Shown: positions 1-7,305, numbered from the stretch's first letter. The stretch: 11,217 bases of DNA from Phycisphaerales bacterium (GCA_007135295.1 SLJD01000445.1:1-11217), one strand, 5' to 3'. Numbers and translations: made by a program. Notes: generated from the letters alone by a model not told the origin.

Positions 1-2
1 AG

Positions 3-308
3 CCAGACTGGGTCACGCTGATGGAAGACGTCAGCCAACTCCGGTACTTCTACGGCGACCCCGAGATGTTCTTCATCTTTCAGCAGTGGGAACTCGGCAT
101 GGACAACGCCCGGCTCACCTTTGGCGAAGAACCGTCGATCCCAGGCGACCTGAACGGCGACGGCACGGTCGGCGGCGCCGATCTCGGCATCCTGCTCAGT
201 GAATGGGGCGAGTGCGCCGATCCCGACGACTGCCCGGCTGACCTCAATGGCGACGGCACCGTCGGCGGCGCGGACCTCGGCATCCTGCTCTCGAACTGGA
301 CGAACTGA
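3..308 (+). CDS. C-terminal fragment of a secreted protein with paired dockerin-like repeats (5' end outside the window)
   Basis: The frame is open from the window edge (first full codon at base 3) to TGA at 306-308, so only about 101 C-terminal residues are visible. The first 45 or so residues (containing WELGMDNARLTF) match no family I recognise. From base 144 the protein carries two dockerin-like calcium-loop repeats, each D-L-N-G-D-G-T-V-G-G-A-D-L-G-I-L-L, followed by SEW and SNW. They are joined by a short acidic linker with two cysteines (ECADPDDC). In classical dockerins the D-x-N-x-D-G loop binds calcium and the domain docks on cohesins; here that role is inferred only. The protein is probably exported like its neighbours with the same ending. 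A hairpin terminator lies 56 bases after the stop, so this is the end of a transcription unit. An internal ATG at base 21 is available, but the frame continues upstream of it, so I treat the gene as 5'-truncated. Confidence 0.85.
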   Translation, partial: PDWVTLMEDVSQLRYFYGDPEMFFIFQQWELGMDNARLTFGEEPSIPGDLNGDGTVGGADLGILLSEWGECADPDDCPADLNGDGTVGGADLGILLSNWTN

Positions 309-363
309 GCAGGGTGCATCCGGGCGAGTCCTCAACCTCTTCCAACGCCTCAGCCAACTTCTC

Positions 364-395
364 AACGCCCGCGTTCATTGAGCGCGGGCGTTCTT
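364..395 (+). terminator. Hairpin terminator of the first gene
   Basis: A perfect 10-bp stem pairs AACGCCCGCG (364-373) with CGCGGGCGTT (383-392) around a 9-base loop that can close further (T375-A381, C376-G380). It is followed by a short imperfect T-rich stretch, TTCTT. The position, 56 bases after the stop at 308, suits intrinsic termination. The same hairpin core recurs at 6261-6283 after the third tagged gene, with 21 of 23 bases identical. Confidence 0.75.
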
Positions 396-470
396 GTGCG
401 CCGCCAGCGTGCGGTTGCAGGGCGCGCCAGGACGCGTCATCAATCTGTGAAAAAAGGAAGGAAAAAGTGA

Positions 471-498
471 TTGCACAGCCGACAAGACGTGTTATCGT
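471..498 (+). promoter_or_regulatory. Candidate sigma-70-type promoter with extended -10
   Basis: TTGCAC (471-476) and TATCGT (493-498) are separated by 16 bases. The -10 is preceded by TG at 490-491, giving an extended -10 motif (TGnTATCGT). The -35 matches consensus at 3 of 6 positions and the -10 at 4 of 6. It is the best match I found between the upstream terminator and the beta-helix genes. It would start transcription near base 505. Confidence 0.35.
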
Positions 499-942
499 AA
501 CCTTCGGTCCTGTCAGGTGATTTGTGCATCCGATTGCCTTTCAGTACGAATGGACAGGCAGTGCGATGGCCGGAAAGAATGCATGGCCACCGCCCGTGCA
601 CCGCAAATGCAAGCTCAGCAGGGCAATCCTGCGGAAAGTCACGAACGTCAGAGCATGTTGAGAATGTAGAGAGTGAGGGTCGGGGAAACAGTCGCGTCAT
701 CCAGTGATTCATTGACCGTCTTCATTTTCCTTTCGGCCACCGGCCGCCACCGGAACGGGCTGAACCTCGATCGACAACCTGACTGAACGCACCGCTGCAA
801 TGCGTGCGCGGTTTGTGCATCCAGTCCGAACGGCTGACTCATATTGTTTGCGCCGTTCTCTGGTCTGGAGGAAGCGATTTCGCGTCTTCGAGGCGGCTGC
901 GCGATCGCTGCGCACGCGTTCAGGAAATCGGCCCGAGCGTTC

Positions 943-961
943 AGCAGTCGCTGTGACTGCT
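943..961 (+). promoter_or_regulatory. Terminator-like hairpin in the leader of the first beta-helix gene
   Basis: AGCAGTC (943-949) pairs perfectly with GACTGCT (955-961) around a 5-base loop and is followed by the T-rich TTCTTTG. It ends 38 bases before the ribosome site of the gene starting at 1011. It could be an attenuator, a terminator of leader transcription, or chance. CAGTCGC within it also occurs at the matching place before the second beta-helix gene (3451-3457), where it forms a different small hairpin with the end of the preceding gene. Confidence 0.3.
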
Positions 962-990
962 TTCTTTGTCCCGTTTCAACCGCACGTTTT

Positions 991-1068
991 TCCAAACACA
1001 GGAGCACATCATGTTATATCTTCATGCTCATCGTTTGGCCGTGCTGGTGGCGTTCGTACTGGCAGGGT
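991..1068 (+). repeat. 78-base perfect repeat, copy 1 (ribosome site, start and signal-peptide region)
   Basis: Bases 991-1068 are identical to 3480-3557, a constant offset of 2489. The repeat covers the leader end, the AGGAG ribosome site, the ATG and the first 19 codons of the signal peptide. Beyond it the two genes stay similar but differ at scattered, mostly third-codon positions. Weaker similarity reaches upstream to about base 976. Confidence 0.95.
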
Positions 1069-3449
1069 TCATTCTGTCCAGGCCGGCGGTCAGCCAGATT
1101 CACGTTCCATCCGATCACGCCACGATTCAGCAGGCGATCAACGCGGCGGCCGACGGCGACGAGATCATCGTCGCCCCCGGCACGTACCACGAAGTCATCG
1201 ACTTCGATGGCAAGGCCGTCCACCTCTCCAGCAGCGATGGCCCTGAGGTGACCGCCATCGATGCTGACGGCTTCGAGGCAAGCGTTGTCACCGTTTCGAA
1301 TGGAGAGGGCGCCGACACCATCCTTGAGGGCTTTACGATTACTGCCGGCACCGGCACCAGCACCGATCACCATGGCAACAAGGGCATTGGCGGCGAGGCG
1401 CGGGGCACTGAAACGCACGGCGGCGGCATGTACATTGCCGACAGCAGCCCTACCGTCACCAACTGCATTTTCCTCGCGAATTCGGCGGGATATGGCGGCG
1501 GGCTCTTCATCATCGGCGGGAACCCGGTCATTGCTTCCTCGACTTTCGAAGCGAACACCGCCGGCTTTTCCGGCGGGGGAATACGCAATGCCGCCGACAG
1601 CAATCCGACGATCACCGACTGCTTGTTTCTGGACAACGAAGCGGCCAACGGCGGCGGACTGTACAACTTCCAGAGCAGCGCCACCGTCACGGACTGTGTC
1701 TTCGAAGGGAATACAGTCAACCATTCAGGCGGGGGCATCCGTAATTCGAACCTGAGTGAAGTCACTGTTTTCGGATGCATCTTCGAGTCGAATGAAGCGG
1801 CGTTTGGCGGGGGACTCTTCAGCAGCAACAGCAGTCCAGCCGAACTTGCCGAGAGCACGTTCTGCCACAACGAACCCACGCAGATCGACGGTCCGTGGTA
1901 CGACCTCGGCGGCAACACGTTCGAGGAATTCTGCCATTGGGCCGTGCCGGACACCGTGCCGGATCCCGTTCTCGTCAGCGATCATTGCGACGAGGTCACG
2001 ATCGGCTGGCCCGACGGCACGACGCCACCGCCGGGTGTGAGCTGGTACTGGCAGGGGGACAGTTGCGGCACAACCACGGAATACGGAAGCGAGCCCGAGT
2101 TCACCGTCAGTGAATCGGGCACCTATTACCTCCGGGCGAAAAACGACCTGTCCGACGTCTGGAGCGAAGAGTGCGGCAGCATCACTCTCCACGTCCTGCC
2201 CTGCCCCGACGTTGTCAGCGTTCCCGAGGACTACGCCACTATCCAGGCGGCGATCAACGCCGTCGATGACGATACGACTATCGTCGTGGCGCCCGGTGAG
2301 TACTTCGAGACGATTGATTTCAACGGAAAGGCCGTCCGAATCCTCGGCCTCGCCGGGCCGTCCGTCACCACCCTCGCTCCGCCCATGGATCATGTCGGCA
2401 GCCTCGTCACCGCCGCCAGCGACGAAGGGCCCGACTCGATCCTCGAGGGCTTCACCATCACCGAAGGCGTCGCCGCGGAAGGGGGCGGAATGCTCAACGT
2501 CGAAAGCAGCCCCACGGTCATCAACTGCGTCTTCGTCGGCAATACGGCCATCTACGGCGCGGGCATGATGAACGTCCAGGCTCACCCGACCGTCATCGGT
2601 TCCACCTTTCTTTCGAATGTCGCCGGCGACGACGCACTCGGCATCGTCGGCCGGGGCGGCGGCATGCTTAACCTCAACAGTTCTCCTGAGGTGACGGACT
2701 GTGAGTTCCTGACCAACATTGCCGTCAGCGGTGGGTACGGGGGCGGTATGTACAACGACGGTGCCGACCCGTTTGTCTCTGATTCGACGTTCGACAACAA
2801 CTCCGCCCACTTCGGAGGTGGCATGTATAACGGATGGGTCAGCAACCCCACTGTCGCCAACTCGGACTTCCTCAATAACTTCGCCGAGCACTACGGCGGC
2901 GGAATGCGCAACTACAGCAACAGCCACGCAACAGTCGACGACTGCGTCTTCGCTGAAAACTCCGCTGGCTTCGGGGGCGGCATGAACAACTGGAGCAGTT
3001 CCCCCACCGTTACAGACTGTCTCTTCAATGCCAACGATGCCACGTGGTCCGGCGGCGGGATGGTCAATTTCGATCGCAGCGATACATCCGTCAGCGGCAG
3101 CACTTTCTCCGGCAACATCGCCGACGAGGGCGCCGGCATGTTCAATGACTTCGACAGCATGCCGCAAATAGAGACTTCGGAATTCTGCGAGAACGACTTC
3201 GAGCACATTGACGGAGATTGGCAGGACCTCGGGGACAACACCTTCAGTGACAACTGTGCGAGCGGGGCCGATGGACATTTCCCCGGCGACCTCACCGGCG
3301 AGGGTGCCGTCGGCGGGGCGGACCTGGGCATCCTGCTCAGCGCATGGGGCGAGTGCGCCGCCCCCGACGACTGCCCGGCGGATCTGAACGGCGATGGAAC
3401 CGTCGGCGGGGCCGACCTCGGCATCCTGCTGAGCAACTGGAGCGACTGA
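1011..3449 (+). CDS. Exported two-domain right-handed beta-helix protein with paired dockerin-like tag (812 aa)
   Basis: ATG 1011 is preceded by AGGAG (1000-1004) at 6-base spacing, so I prefer it to the in-frame TTG at 966. Residues 1-28 form a signal peptide with a hydrophobic core (LAVLVAFVLAG), likely cut after AVS-28. Helix 1 (about 30-308) opens with an N-cap, IHVPSDHATIQQAI...VAPGTY, then stacks repeats of roughly 20-25 residues with FxxN and GGG motifs. It closes with a two-cysteine cap (C285, C308). Residues 315-398 look like an Ig-type insert (SGTYYLRA). Helix 2 (401-749) repeats the plan from VSVPEDYATIQAAI to a second cap (C726, C749). Residues 759-812 are the paired tag. Such folds usually bind or cut polysaccharides or act as surface adhesins. 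I see no identifiable catalytic triad, so a structural or binding role is as likely as a lyase role. It is probably co-transcribed with the next gene. Confidence 0.9.
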   Translation: MLYLHAHRLAVLVAFVLAGFILSRPAVSQIHVPSDHATIQQAINAAADGDEIIVAPGTYHEVIDFDGKAVHLSSSDGPEVTAIDADGFEASVVTVSNGEGADTILEGFTITAGTGTSTDHHGNKGIGGEARGTETHGGGMYIADSSPTVTNCIFLANSAGYGGGLFIIGGNPVIASSTFEANTAGFSGGGIRNAADSNPTITDCLFLDNEAANGGGLYNFQSSATVTDCVFEGNTVNHSGGGIRNSNLSEVTVFGCIFESNEAAFGGGLFSSNSSPAELAESTFCHNEPTQIDGPWYDLGGNTFEEFCHWAVPDTVPDPVLVSDHCDEVTIGWPDGTTPPPGVSWYWQGDSCGTTTEYGSEPEFTVSESGTYYLRAKNDLSDVWSEECGSITLHVLPCPDVVSVPEDYATIQAAINAVDDDTTIVVAPGEYFETIDFNGKAVRILGLAGPSVTTLAPPMDHVGSLVTAASDEGPDSILEGFTITEGVAAEGGGMLNVESSPTVINCVFVGNTAIYGAGMMNVQAHPTVIGSTFLSNVAGDDALGIVGRGGGMLNLNSSPEVTDCEFLTNIAVSGGYGGGMYNDGADPFVSDSTFDNNSAHFGGGMYNGWVSNPTVANSDFLNNFAEHYGGGMRNYSNSHATVDDCVFAENSAGFGGGMNNWSSSPTVTDCLFNANDATWSGGGMVNFDRSDTSVSGSTFSGNIADEGAGMFNDFDSMPQIETSEFCENDFEHIDGDWQDLGDNTFSDNCASGADGHFPGDLTGEGAVGGADLGILLSAWGECAAPDDCPADLNGDGTVGGADLGILLSNWSD

Positions 3450-3479
3450 GCAGTCGCATGACGATCAACCGTACATCTG

Positions 3480-3557
3480 TCCAAACACAGGAGCACATCA
3501 TGTTATATCTTCATGCTCATCGTTTGGCCGTGCTGGTGGCGTTCGTACTGGCAGGGT
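3480..3557 (+). repeat. 78-base perfect repeat, copy 2
   Basis: Identical to 991-1068. It spans the AGGAG site (3489-3493), the ATG at 3500 and the start of the signal peptide of the second beta-helix gene. Every synonymous position is conserved, unlike in the rest of the two genes. This points to recent exchange between the copies or strong selection on the mRNA. Confidence 0.95.
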
Positions 3558-6223
3558 CCATCCTGTCCAGGCCGGCGGCCAGCCAGATCCACGTCCCGTC
3601 CGATCACGAGACCATTCAACAGGCAATCGACGCCGCCATCGACGGCGATGAGATCCTCATCGCCCCGGGCACGTACCACGAGTCGCTCGATCTGCTCGGC
3701 AAGTCGCTGACGCTTACCGGCGAAGTCGGGCGGGAAGAGACCGTCATCGATGCGGGGGGTCTCAATGACCGCGTCATGCTGATCGAATCGCCTGCCGACC
3801 CCGGCGTGGTGATTGACGGCCTGATGCTGACCGGGGGTTCGGTCCCGGTCGGTGAATCGGGGGCGGCGGTTCGGATCACGGACGGTTCGCTCACCATCGT
3901 CAACGCATCCGTTTCCAACAACGAAGGCGGGGCGGCGATTCACGCGGCGTATGCGGACCTGCAGATCGCCGGGTCGACGTTCACCCGCAATCACCAGCCC
4001 GGCGAGGCGACGTATGGCGGGGCGATTGCGGCGGTCAGCGAGACCGACCTGAGCGTGATCGATTCAGTGTTCGCCGGCAACAGCGTTGGGCCGGATGGGC
4101 GGGCCGGCGCGATTCACTACGGCGGAGGGCGAACGCTGCACCTACAAGATTGCTTGTTCGAATCGAACAGCGCCTCCCGCGGCGGGGCGCTCAAGGTATC
4201 AAGTCTTGCCGAAGGCGTGATCAGCAGCTGTGACTTCCTTGAGAACAGTGCCCACCACGAAGGGGACACAACATTCGGAGTCGGTGGGGCGATCAGCGTC
4301 TTTCCCCTGCCGGATGCTCGCCGTTCTGCCAGCGATGGCCTCGGGAACTTGGTCATCAACGAATGTCTGCTTCAAGGCAACAGCGCGGATATCGGCGGAG
4401 CATTGTTCACAAGCATGACACACCAGGTGGCGGCGATCAGCGTGGCTGATTCATCGCTGCTTGATAACCATACGACCGTTGGAAGTTCCGCGGCGCGGCA
4501 TCAGTCCGGCGGAACCGTTCACTATGAAAACTGTGTCATTTCGGGAAACACAGTCGGAGAACACGGAGCCGCCATCGTTGTGCTCCAAGTCGCCGCCGAG
4601 CCGATTGATGTGACGCTCTCGCGCTGCGAGATCACTGGCAACGAGGTGCAGGAGTCGGGCGGATATGTCCTTTCTGCAAGCAGCGGATACTCAACGCTTC
4701 GCGTCGAGGAGACGATTATTGCCGGAAATTCGGCTCCCGATGGGAATGTCATCCGCAGCTTTAATTTTGGTTCAGTGTGGGTGTCCGGGACCACCATTGT
4801 GGACAACACGGTCTCGCACACATTCGACGGGGATCTGCACGTGTTCAATACGATCGCGTGGAACAGCGGCGAGACACTGCTGGCGGACGAGAGCGAGCCG
4901 ACCATCTCCCACAGTCTCCTGCAGGGATACGACGGCGATGATCCGACCGTCATCGACGCCGACCCGCTGTTCGTCAATCCGGCTGGCGGCGATTACCGCC
5001 TGACCGGTGATTCGCCGGCCGTCGGCATCGGGACCAATGGCGTGCTGGATGAGGCGGGCGCGACCGACTTTGACGGCAAGCCGCGCCCCGTGAATTGTGC
5101 GGCCGACGCCGGCGCATACGAATACCAGGGCGAGATCGAATCCCTTGAGATCCACGTGCCGGATGATGTCGACACGATACAGGAATCAATCGTCATGGCT
5201 CGCGGTTGCACAACGATTCACGTCGCGCCGGGGACGTATCACGAGCCGATCGACCTGCTCGGCCGGCCGATGCAACTGATCGGCGCGGGGCCGGGTGAAT
5301 CGGTTCTCGACCTGCAAGGCGCAGACGGCAGCGTGATAACCGGGCGTCATCCCTCGACCACCGACACCCTTGTCAAAGGGTTCACCGTCACCGGCGGCAC
5401 GGGTGAGGAACTTGGCTATCCTCTGTACGGTCGACAAGGCGGCGGCGTGCTGCTGGTGAACGGGGCGGAGATCACCATGCAGGACTGCCTTGTGACGCAG
5501 AACACCGCCCGCCAGGGAACGGGCATTGCTGCTGTCTACGGAAGCGGCGGGATATTCAAGAACATCACCATTTCCGAAAACGACGTGGTGAGTACTGCCG
5601 GCGCGGGGCAACCCCGGTCCTTCATCGGCGGGGCGCTGCATGTCCAAGGTGGTCGCATGCACCTCTTTGACTCGGTGATTGAGAGCAATCGGGGAAATGC
5701 CAACACCGCCGGCCTGTTTTCCAATCAAGCCCACTACGCCGGCGGAATCTGGGGGCGCCCCCTTGACATCCATATCGAATCGACGGAGGTCAGGAACAAT
5801 CAGAGTGAATATCTGTCAGCCGGCTTCCAGATGCGTCCGTCAGTGCTCGACAGCATCGAGGATGATATGACGATCGTCGATTGTTCGTTTACCGGGAACC
5901 GCACGGTCATCCAGGAAACGGGGTTCGTCATTGATTCGCGTTACCACCCGATTGAGGTCCAGGGCTCGCTGTTCTGCTCGAATCACGTCGGCACCATCAT
6001 CGAGGGCGACTGGTTCGACGGCGGCGGCAACGAGTTTCTCAACTACTGCACCGACGCCGGCGACCTCACCGGCGACGGCGTGATCGATGGCGCGGACCTC
6101 GGCATCCTGCTGGGCGAATGGGGGCCGTGCGACGACTGCATGGACTGCCCGGCCGACCTGACCGGCGACTGCACCGTCGGCGGCGCCGACCTCGGCGTGC
6201 TGCTTTCGAACTGGACCCATTAA
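3500..6223 (+). CDS. Exported two-domain right-handed beta-helix protein with paired dockerin-like tag (907 aa)
   Basis: ATG 3500 follows AGGAG (3489-3493) at 6-base spacing. An in-frame ATG at 3459 would add 14 residues but would bypass this ribosome site. The signal peptide is nearly identical to that of the preceding protein. Helix 1 (about 30-543) opens with IHVPSDHETIQQAI...APGTYHE. It carries FxxN and GGA[IL] pairs (for example FESNSASRGGAL) and ends with the segment DPLFVNPAGGDYRL...AGAYEYQ (488-543), a common ending of bacterial beta-helix proteins. Helix 2 (551-850) has its own N-cap, IHVPDDVDTIQ, and ends in the two-cysteine cap (C826, C850) shared with the preceding protein. The paired tag is at 854-907. 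It follows the first beta-helix gene by 50 bases with no strong terminator between them, so the two probably form one operon of diverged paralogues. A strong terminator follows. Substrate or ligand is unknown; surface adhesion or polysaccharide binding is plausible. Confidence 0.9.
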   Translation: MLYLHAHRLAVLVAFVLAGSILSRPAASQIHVPSDHETIQQAIDAAIDGDEILIAPGTYHESLDLLGKSLTLTGEVGREETVIDAGGLNDRVMLIESPADPGVVIDGLMLTGGSVPVGESGAAVRITDGSLTIVNASVSNNEGGAAIHAAYADLQIAGSTFTRNHQPGEATYGGAIAAVSETDLSVIDSVFAGNSVGPDGRAGAIHYGGGRTLHLQDCLFESNSASRGGALKVSSLAEGVISSCDFLENSAHHEGDTTFGVGGAISVFPLPDARRSASDGLGNLVINECLLQGNSADIGGALFTSMTHQVAAISVADSSLLDNHTTVGSSAARHQSGGTVHYENCVISGNTVGEHGAAIVVLQVAAEPIDVTLSRCEITGNEVQESGGYVLSASSGYSTLRVEETIIAGNSAPDGNVIRSFNFGSVWVSGTTIVDNTVSHTFDGDLHVFNTIAWNSGETLLADESEPTISHSLLQGYDGDDPTVIDADPLFVNPAGGDYRLTGDSPAVGIGTNGVLDEAGATDFDGKPRPVNCAADAGAYEYQGEIESLEIHVPDDVDTIQESIVMARGCTTIHVAPGTYHEPIDLLGRPMQLIGAGPGESVLDLQGADGSVITGRHPSTTDTLVKGFTVTGGTGEELGYPLYGRQGGGVLLVNGAEITMQDCLVTQNTARQGTGIAAVYGSGGIFKNITISENDVVSTAGAGQPRSFIGGALHVQGGRMHLFDSVIESNRGNANTAGLFSNQAHYAGGIWGRPLDIHIESTEVRNNQSEYLSAGFQMRPSVLDSIEDDMTIVDCSFTGNRTVIQETGFVIDSRYHPIEVQGSLFCSNHVGTIIEGDWFDGGGNEFLNYCTDAGDLTGDGVIDGADLGILLGEWGPCDDCMDCPADLTGDCTVGGADLGVLLSNWTH

Positions 6224-6260
6224 CACCGCGCACGCAATCCGTTGACCTTATCTTCGCAAT

Positions 6261-6289
6261 GCCCGCGTTCATCGAACGCGGGCTTTTTT
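6261..6289 (+). terminator. Strong intrinsic terminator of the beta-helix operon
   Basis: GCCCGCGTTC (6261-6270) pairs perfectly with GAACGCGGGC (6274-6283) around a 3-base loop, followed directly by six T (6284-6289). It lies 37 bases after the stop of the second beta-helix gene. There is no T-run on the other strand, so it acts rightward only. Confidence 0.92.
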
Positions 6290-6404
6290 GTCGGCGCGAT
6301 GAGCCGCGTACGTGAGGGGCCGCCGGGCGTGGGGATTCGCCGACTTGCTGTGCTGCGAGCGGGGTCACGTGATCAATCAGGGCGGCGAGCAGTGGTTGCA
6401 CGCA

Positions 6405-7001
6405 TCATCCGTCGCGGGTCGTGCCCCCAGTCCACCGGATCGCCAGGTCATGCCGGACGCCGACGAGATCCATCAACCGCCCGGCCATGAAGTCGAGCAG
6501 GTCATCGATCGATTGCGGATGCAGGTAGAACCCCGGCGAGAGGGGGGCGATGATCGCGCCGGCTTCGGACAGGCGCATCATGTTGAGCAGGTCGATGTGG
6601 CTGGTCGGGCTTTCGCGGCAGGCGAGAATCAGCCGCCGGCGTTCCTTGAGCGTTACCGCCGCCGCCCGCTGCACGAGGTTCGTGCTCAGCCCGTTGGCGA
6701 TCGAGCCGAGCGTGTTGCTTGAGCACGGCACGACGATCATGCCGTCATGCAGAAACGATCCGGAGGCGATGGCCGCCCCGACGTCCTGGTCGTTGTAGAC
6801 GGTCAGCCGCTCGCCCCGGCCGCCGGCCAGCGCATCGGGGTCGAGGCGTTTGGTGGCCAGTTCGTCAGCGAGCAGCCGCCGGCCGAGCGATGAGACCGTC
6901 AGATGCACGTCCACGCCGGCTTCGGTGAGGCGTTCGATGAGGCGGACGGCGTAGGCCGCCCCGCTGGCTCCCGTGATGGCGACGACGATTCGTGTGGACA
7001 T
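6405..7001 (-). CDS. ubiX: Flavin prenyltransferase, UbiX/Pad1 family
   Basis: This 198-residue protein matches the UbiX family along its whole length. UbiX attaches a dimethylallyl group to FMN to make prenyl-FMN, the cofactor of UbiD-type decarboxylases, and acts in the cytoplasm as a dodecamer in characterised members. Visible hallmarks are the FMN-binding TGASGA near residues 10-15, PCSSNTL (92-98) and the run K119-E-R-R. Others are R129-E130 before SP, and AGAII...FY (148-159) before PQSIDDLLDF. K119, R129, E130 and Y159 fit the active-site residues known from Pseudomonas UbiX at a constant offset. The start gives the family-typical short N-terminus. No Shine-Dalgarno is evident before the ATG, but the small upstream frame ends only 9 bases away, so translational coupling is possible. 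No ubiD or quinone gene is visible nearby. A rightward terminator of the opposing operon lies beyond its 3' end. Confidence 0.93.
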   Translation of the reverse strand: MSTRIVVAITGASGAAYAVRLIERLTEAGVDVHLTVSSLGRRLLADELATKRLDPDALAGGRGERLTVYNDQDVGAAIASGSFLHDGMIVVPCSSNTLGSIANGLSTNLVQRAAAVTLKERRRLILACRESPTSHIDLLNMMRLSEAGAIIAPLSPGFYLHPQSIDDLLDFMAGRLMDLVGVRHDLAIRWTGGTTRDG

Positions 7002-7010
7002 GGGCGGTGG

Positions 7011-7212
7011 TCAGGTGCGGTCAGGTCGGGCGGTCTCGGTCGGCGGCAGGGGGCAGCATCCGCCGACGTAGATCAGGAACGCGGGCTGCGGATCGTAAAG
7101 GTTGGCGGCGAAAAGCCGGTTCGGTCGATGCCGATGGGTGACGAACCCCTGAAATGCACCGGTCGTGGTAAACTGGCCATCATAGTCGATCGTCCCCCGG
7201 ATTCTCCGGCAT
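7011..7212 (-). pseudogene. Possible small gene upstream of ubiX, broken by a one-base frameshift
   Basis: The minus-strand frame ending in TGA at 7013-7011 reads as convincing protein for about 60 residues (segments GAFQGFVTH, PNRLFAANLYDPQPAF, IYVGGCC). By my count about three quarters of its third codon positions are G or C. It has no ATG, GTG or TTG in frame before it would run antisense into the lipoprotein gene. An ATG at 7212-7210 lies one frame away. Removing one G from the G5 run (plus-strand C5 at 7194-7198) joins that ATG to the protein-like frame. The result is a 66-residue ORF beginning MPENPGTIDYDGQF and ending 9 bases before the ubiX ATG. It could be a sequencing error, a true pseudogene, or chance. 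I recognise no family. Confidence 0.38.
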
Positions 7213-7264
7213 CGCCGGACCCCCGGAGTCCCCGCAAGATGCTTTGCGGGGCTGCTTGCAGCCC
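7205..7264 (+). promoter_or_regulatory. Cluster of three hairpins in the leader of the lipoprotein gene
   Basis: Three perfect stems lie in 60 bases. TCCGGC/GCCGGA is at 7205-7219 with a 3-base loop. CCCCGCAA/TTGCGGGG is 7230-7237 with 7244-7251. GGGCTG/CAGCCC is 7249-7254 with 7259-7264, followed by GTTTTC. The second and third stems share 7249-7251, so they cannot both form completely. The cluster ends 31 bases before the ribosome site of the gene at 7306. It could be a leader switch or attenuator, or simply part of the region between the divergent genes. Confidence 0.35.
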
Positions 7265-7305
7265 GTTTTCCCCTCCACGCCGACTGCTGTCGACGGAGAT
7301 AGTGA

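Larger units (their letters stand above)
309..1010. other. 702-base non-coding gap before the beta-helix gene pair
   Basis: I find no convincing gene here. The open frames are short, mutually overlapping and low in protein-like character. The gap holds the terminator of the upstream gene (364-395), a candidate promoter (471-498) and a terminator-like hairpin (943-961). An 11-mer, TTTGTGCATCC, occurs twice (521-531 and 812-822), and the related GTGCATCC also occurs near 315. A purine-rich stretch (449-466) could serve as a ribosome site for a 17-codon GTG-started frame at 467-520, but this overlaps the candidate promoter and I do not call it. If the promoter is real, the beta-helix mRNA has an untranslated leader of roughly 500 bases. 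I recognise no known riboswitch in it. Confidence 0.6.

Noticed and set aside
440..712. Minus-strand 90-codon frame in the gap after the first gene
   Set aside because: No ribosome site, atypical composition for the region, and no recognisable features; it also crosses the candidate plus-strand promoter.
966..1010. TTG start extending the first beta-helix protein by 15 residues
   Set aside because: The AGGAG site fits ATG 1011, and the extension would place polar residues ahead of a complete signal peptide.
1430..1850. Regularly spaced short DNA repeats that could suggest an array
   Set aside because: They are coding repeats of beta-helix coils (GGCGGCGG-type codons for Gly-Gly-Gly), with variable spacing and an intact frame, not a CRISPR or non-coding tandem array.
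1725..3278. Long minus-strand open frame (517 codons) opposite the first beta-helix gene
   Set aside because: It is a shadow of a GC-rich repetitive gene on the plus strand. Its product has no domain or signal peptide, and the plus strand has the signal peptide, ribosome site and fold.
3344..3499. Upstream extension of the second beta-helix frame into the preceding gene, including ATG 3459
   Set aside because: It overlaps the end of the first gene and bypasses the ribosome site at 3489-3493 that the 78-base repeat conserves.
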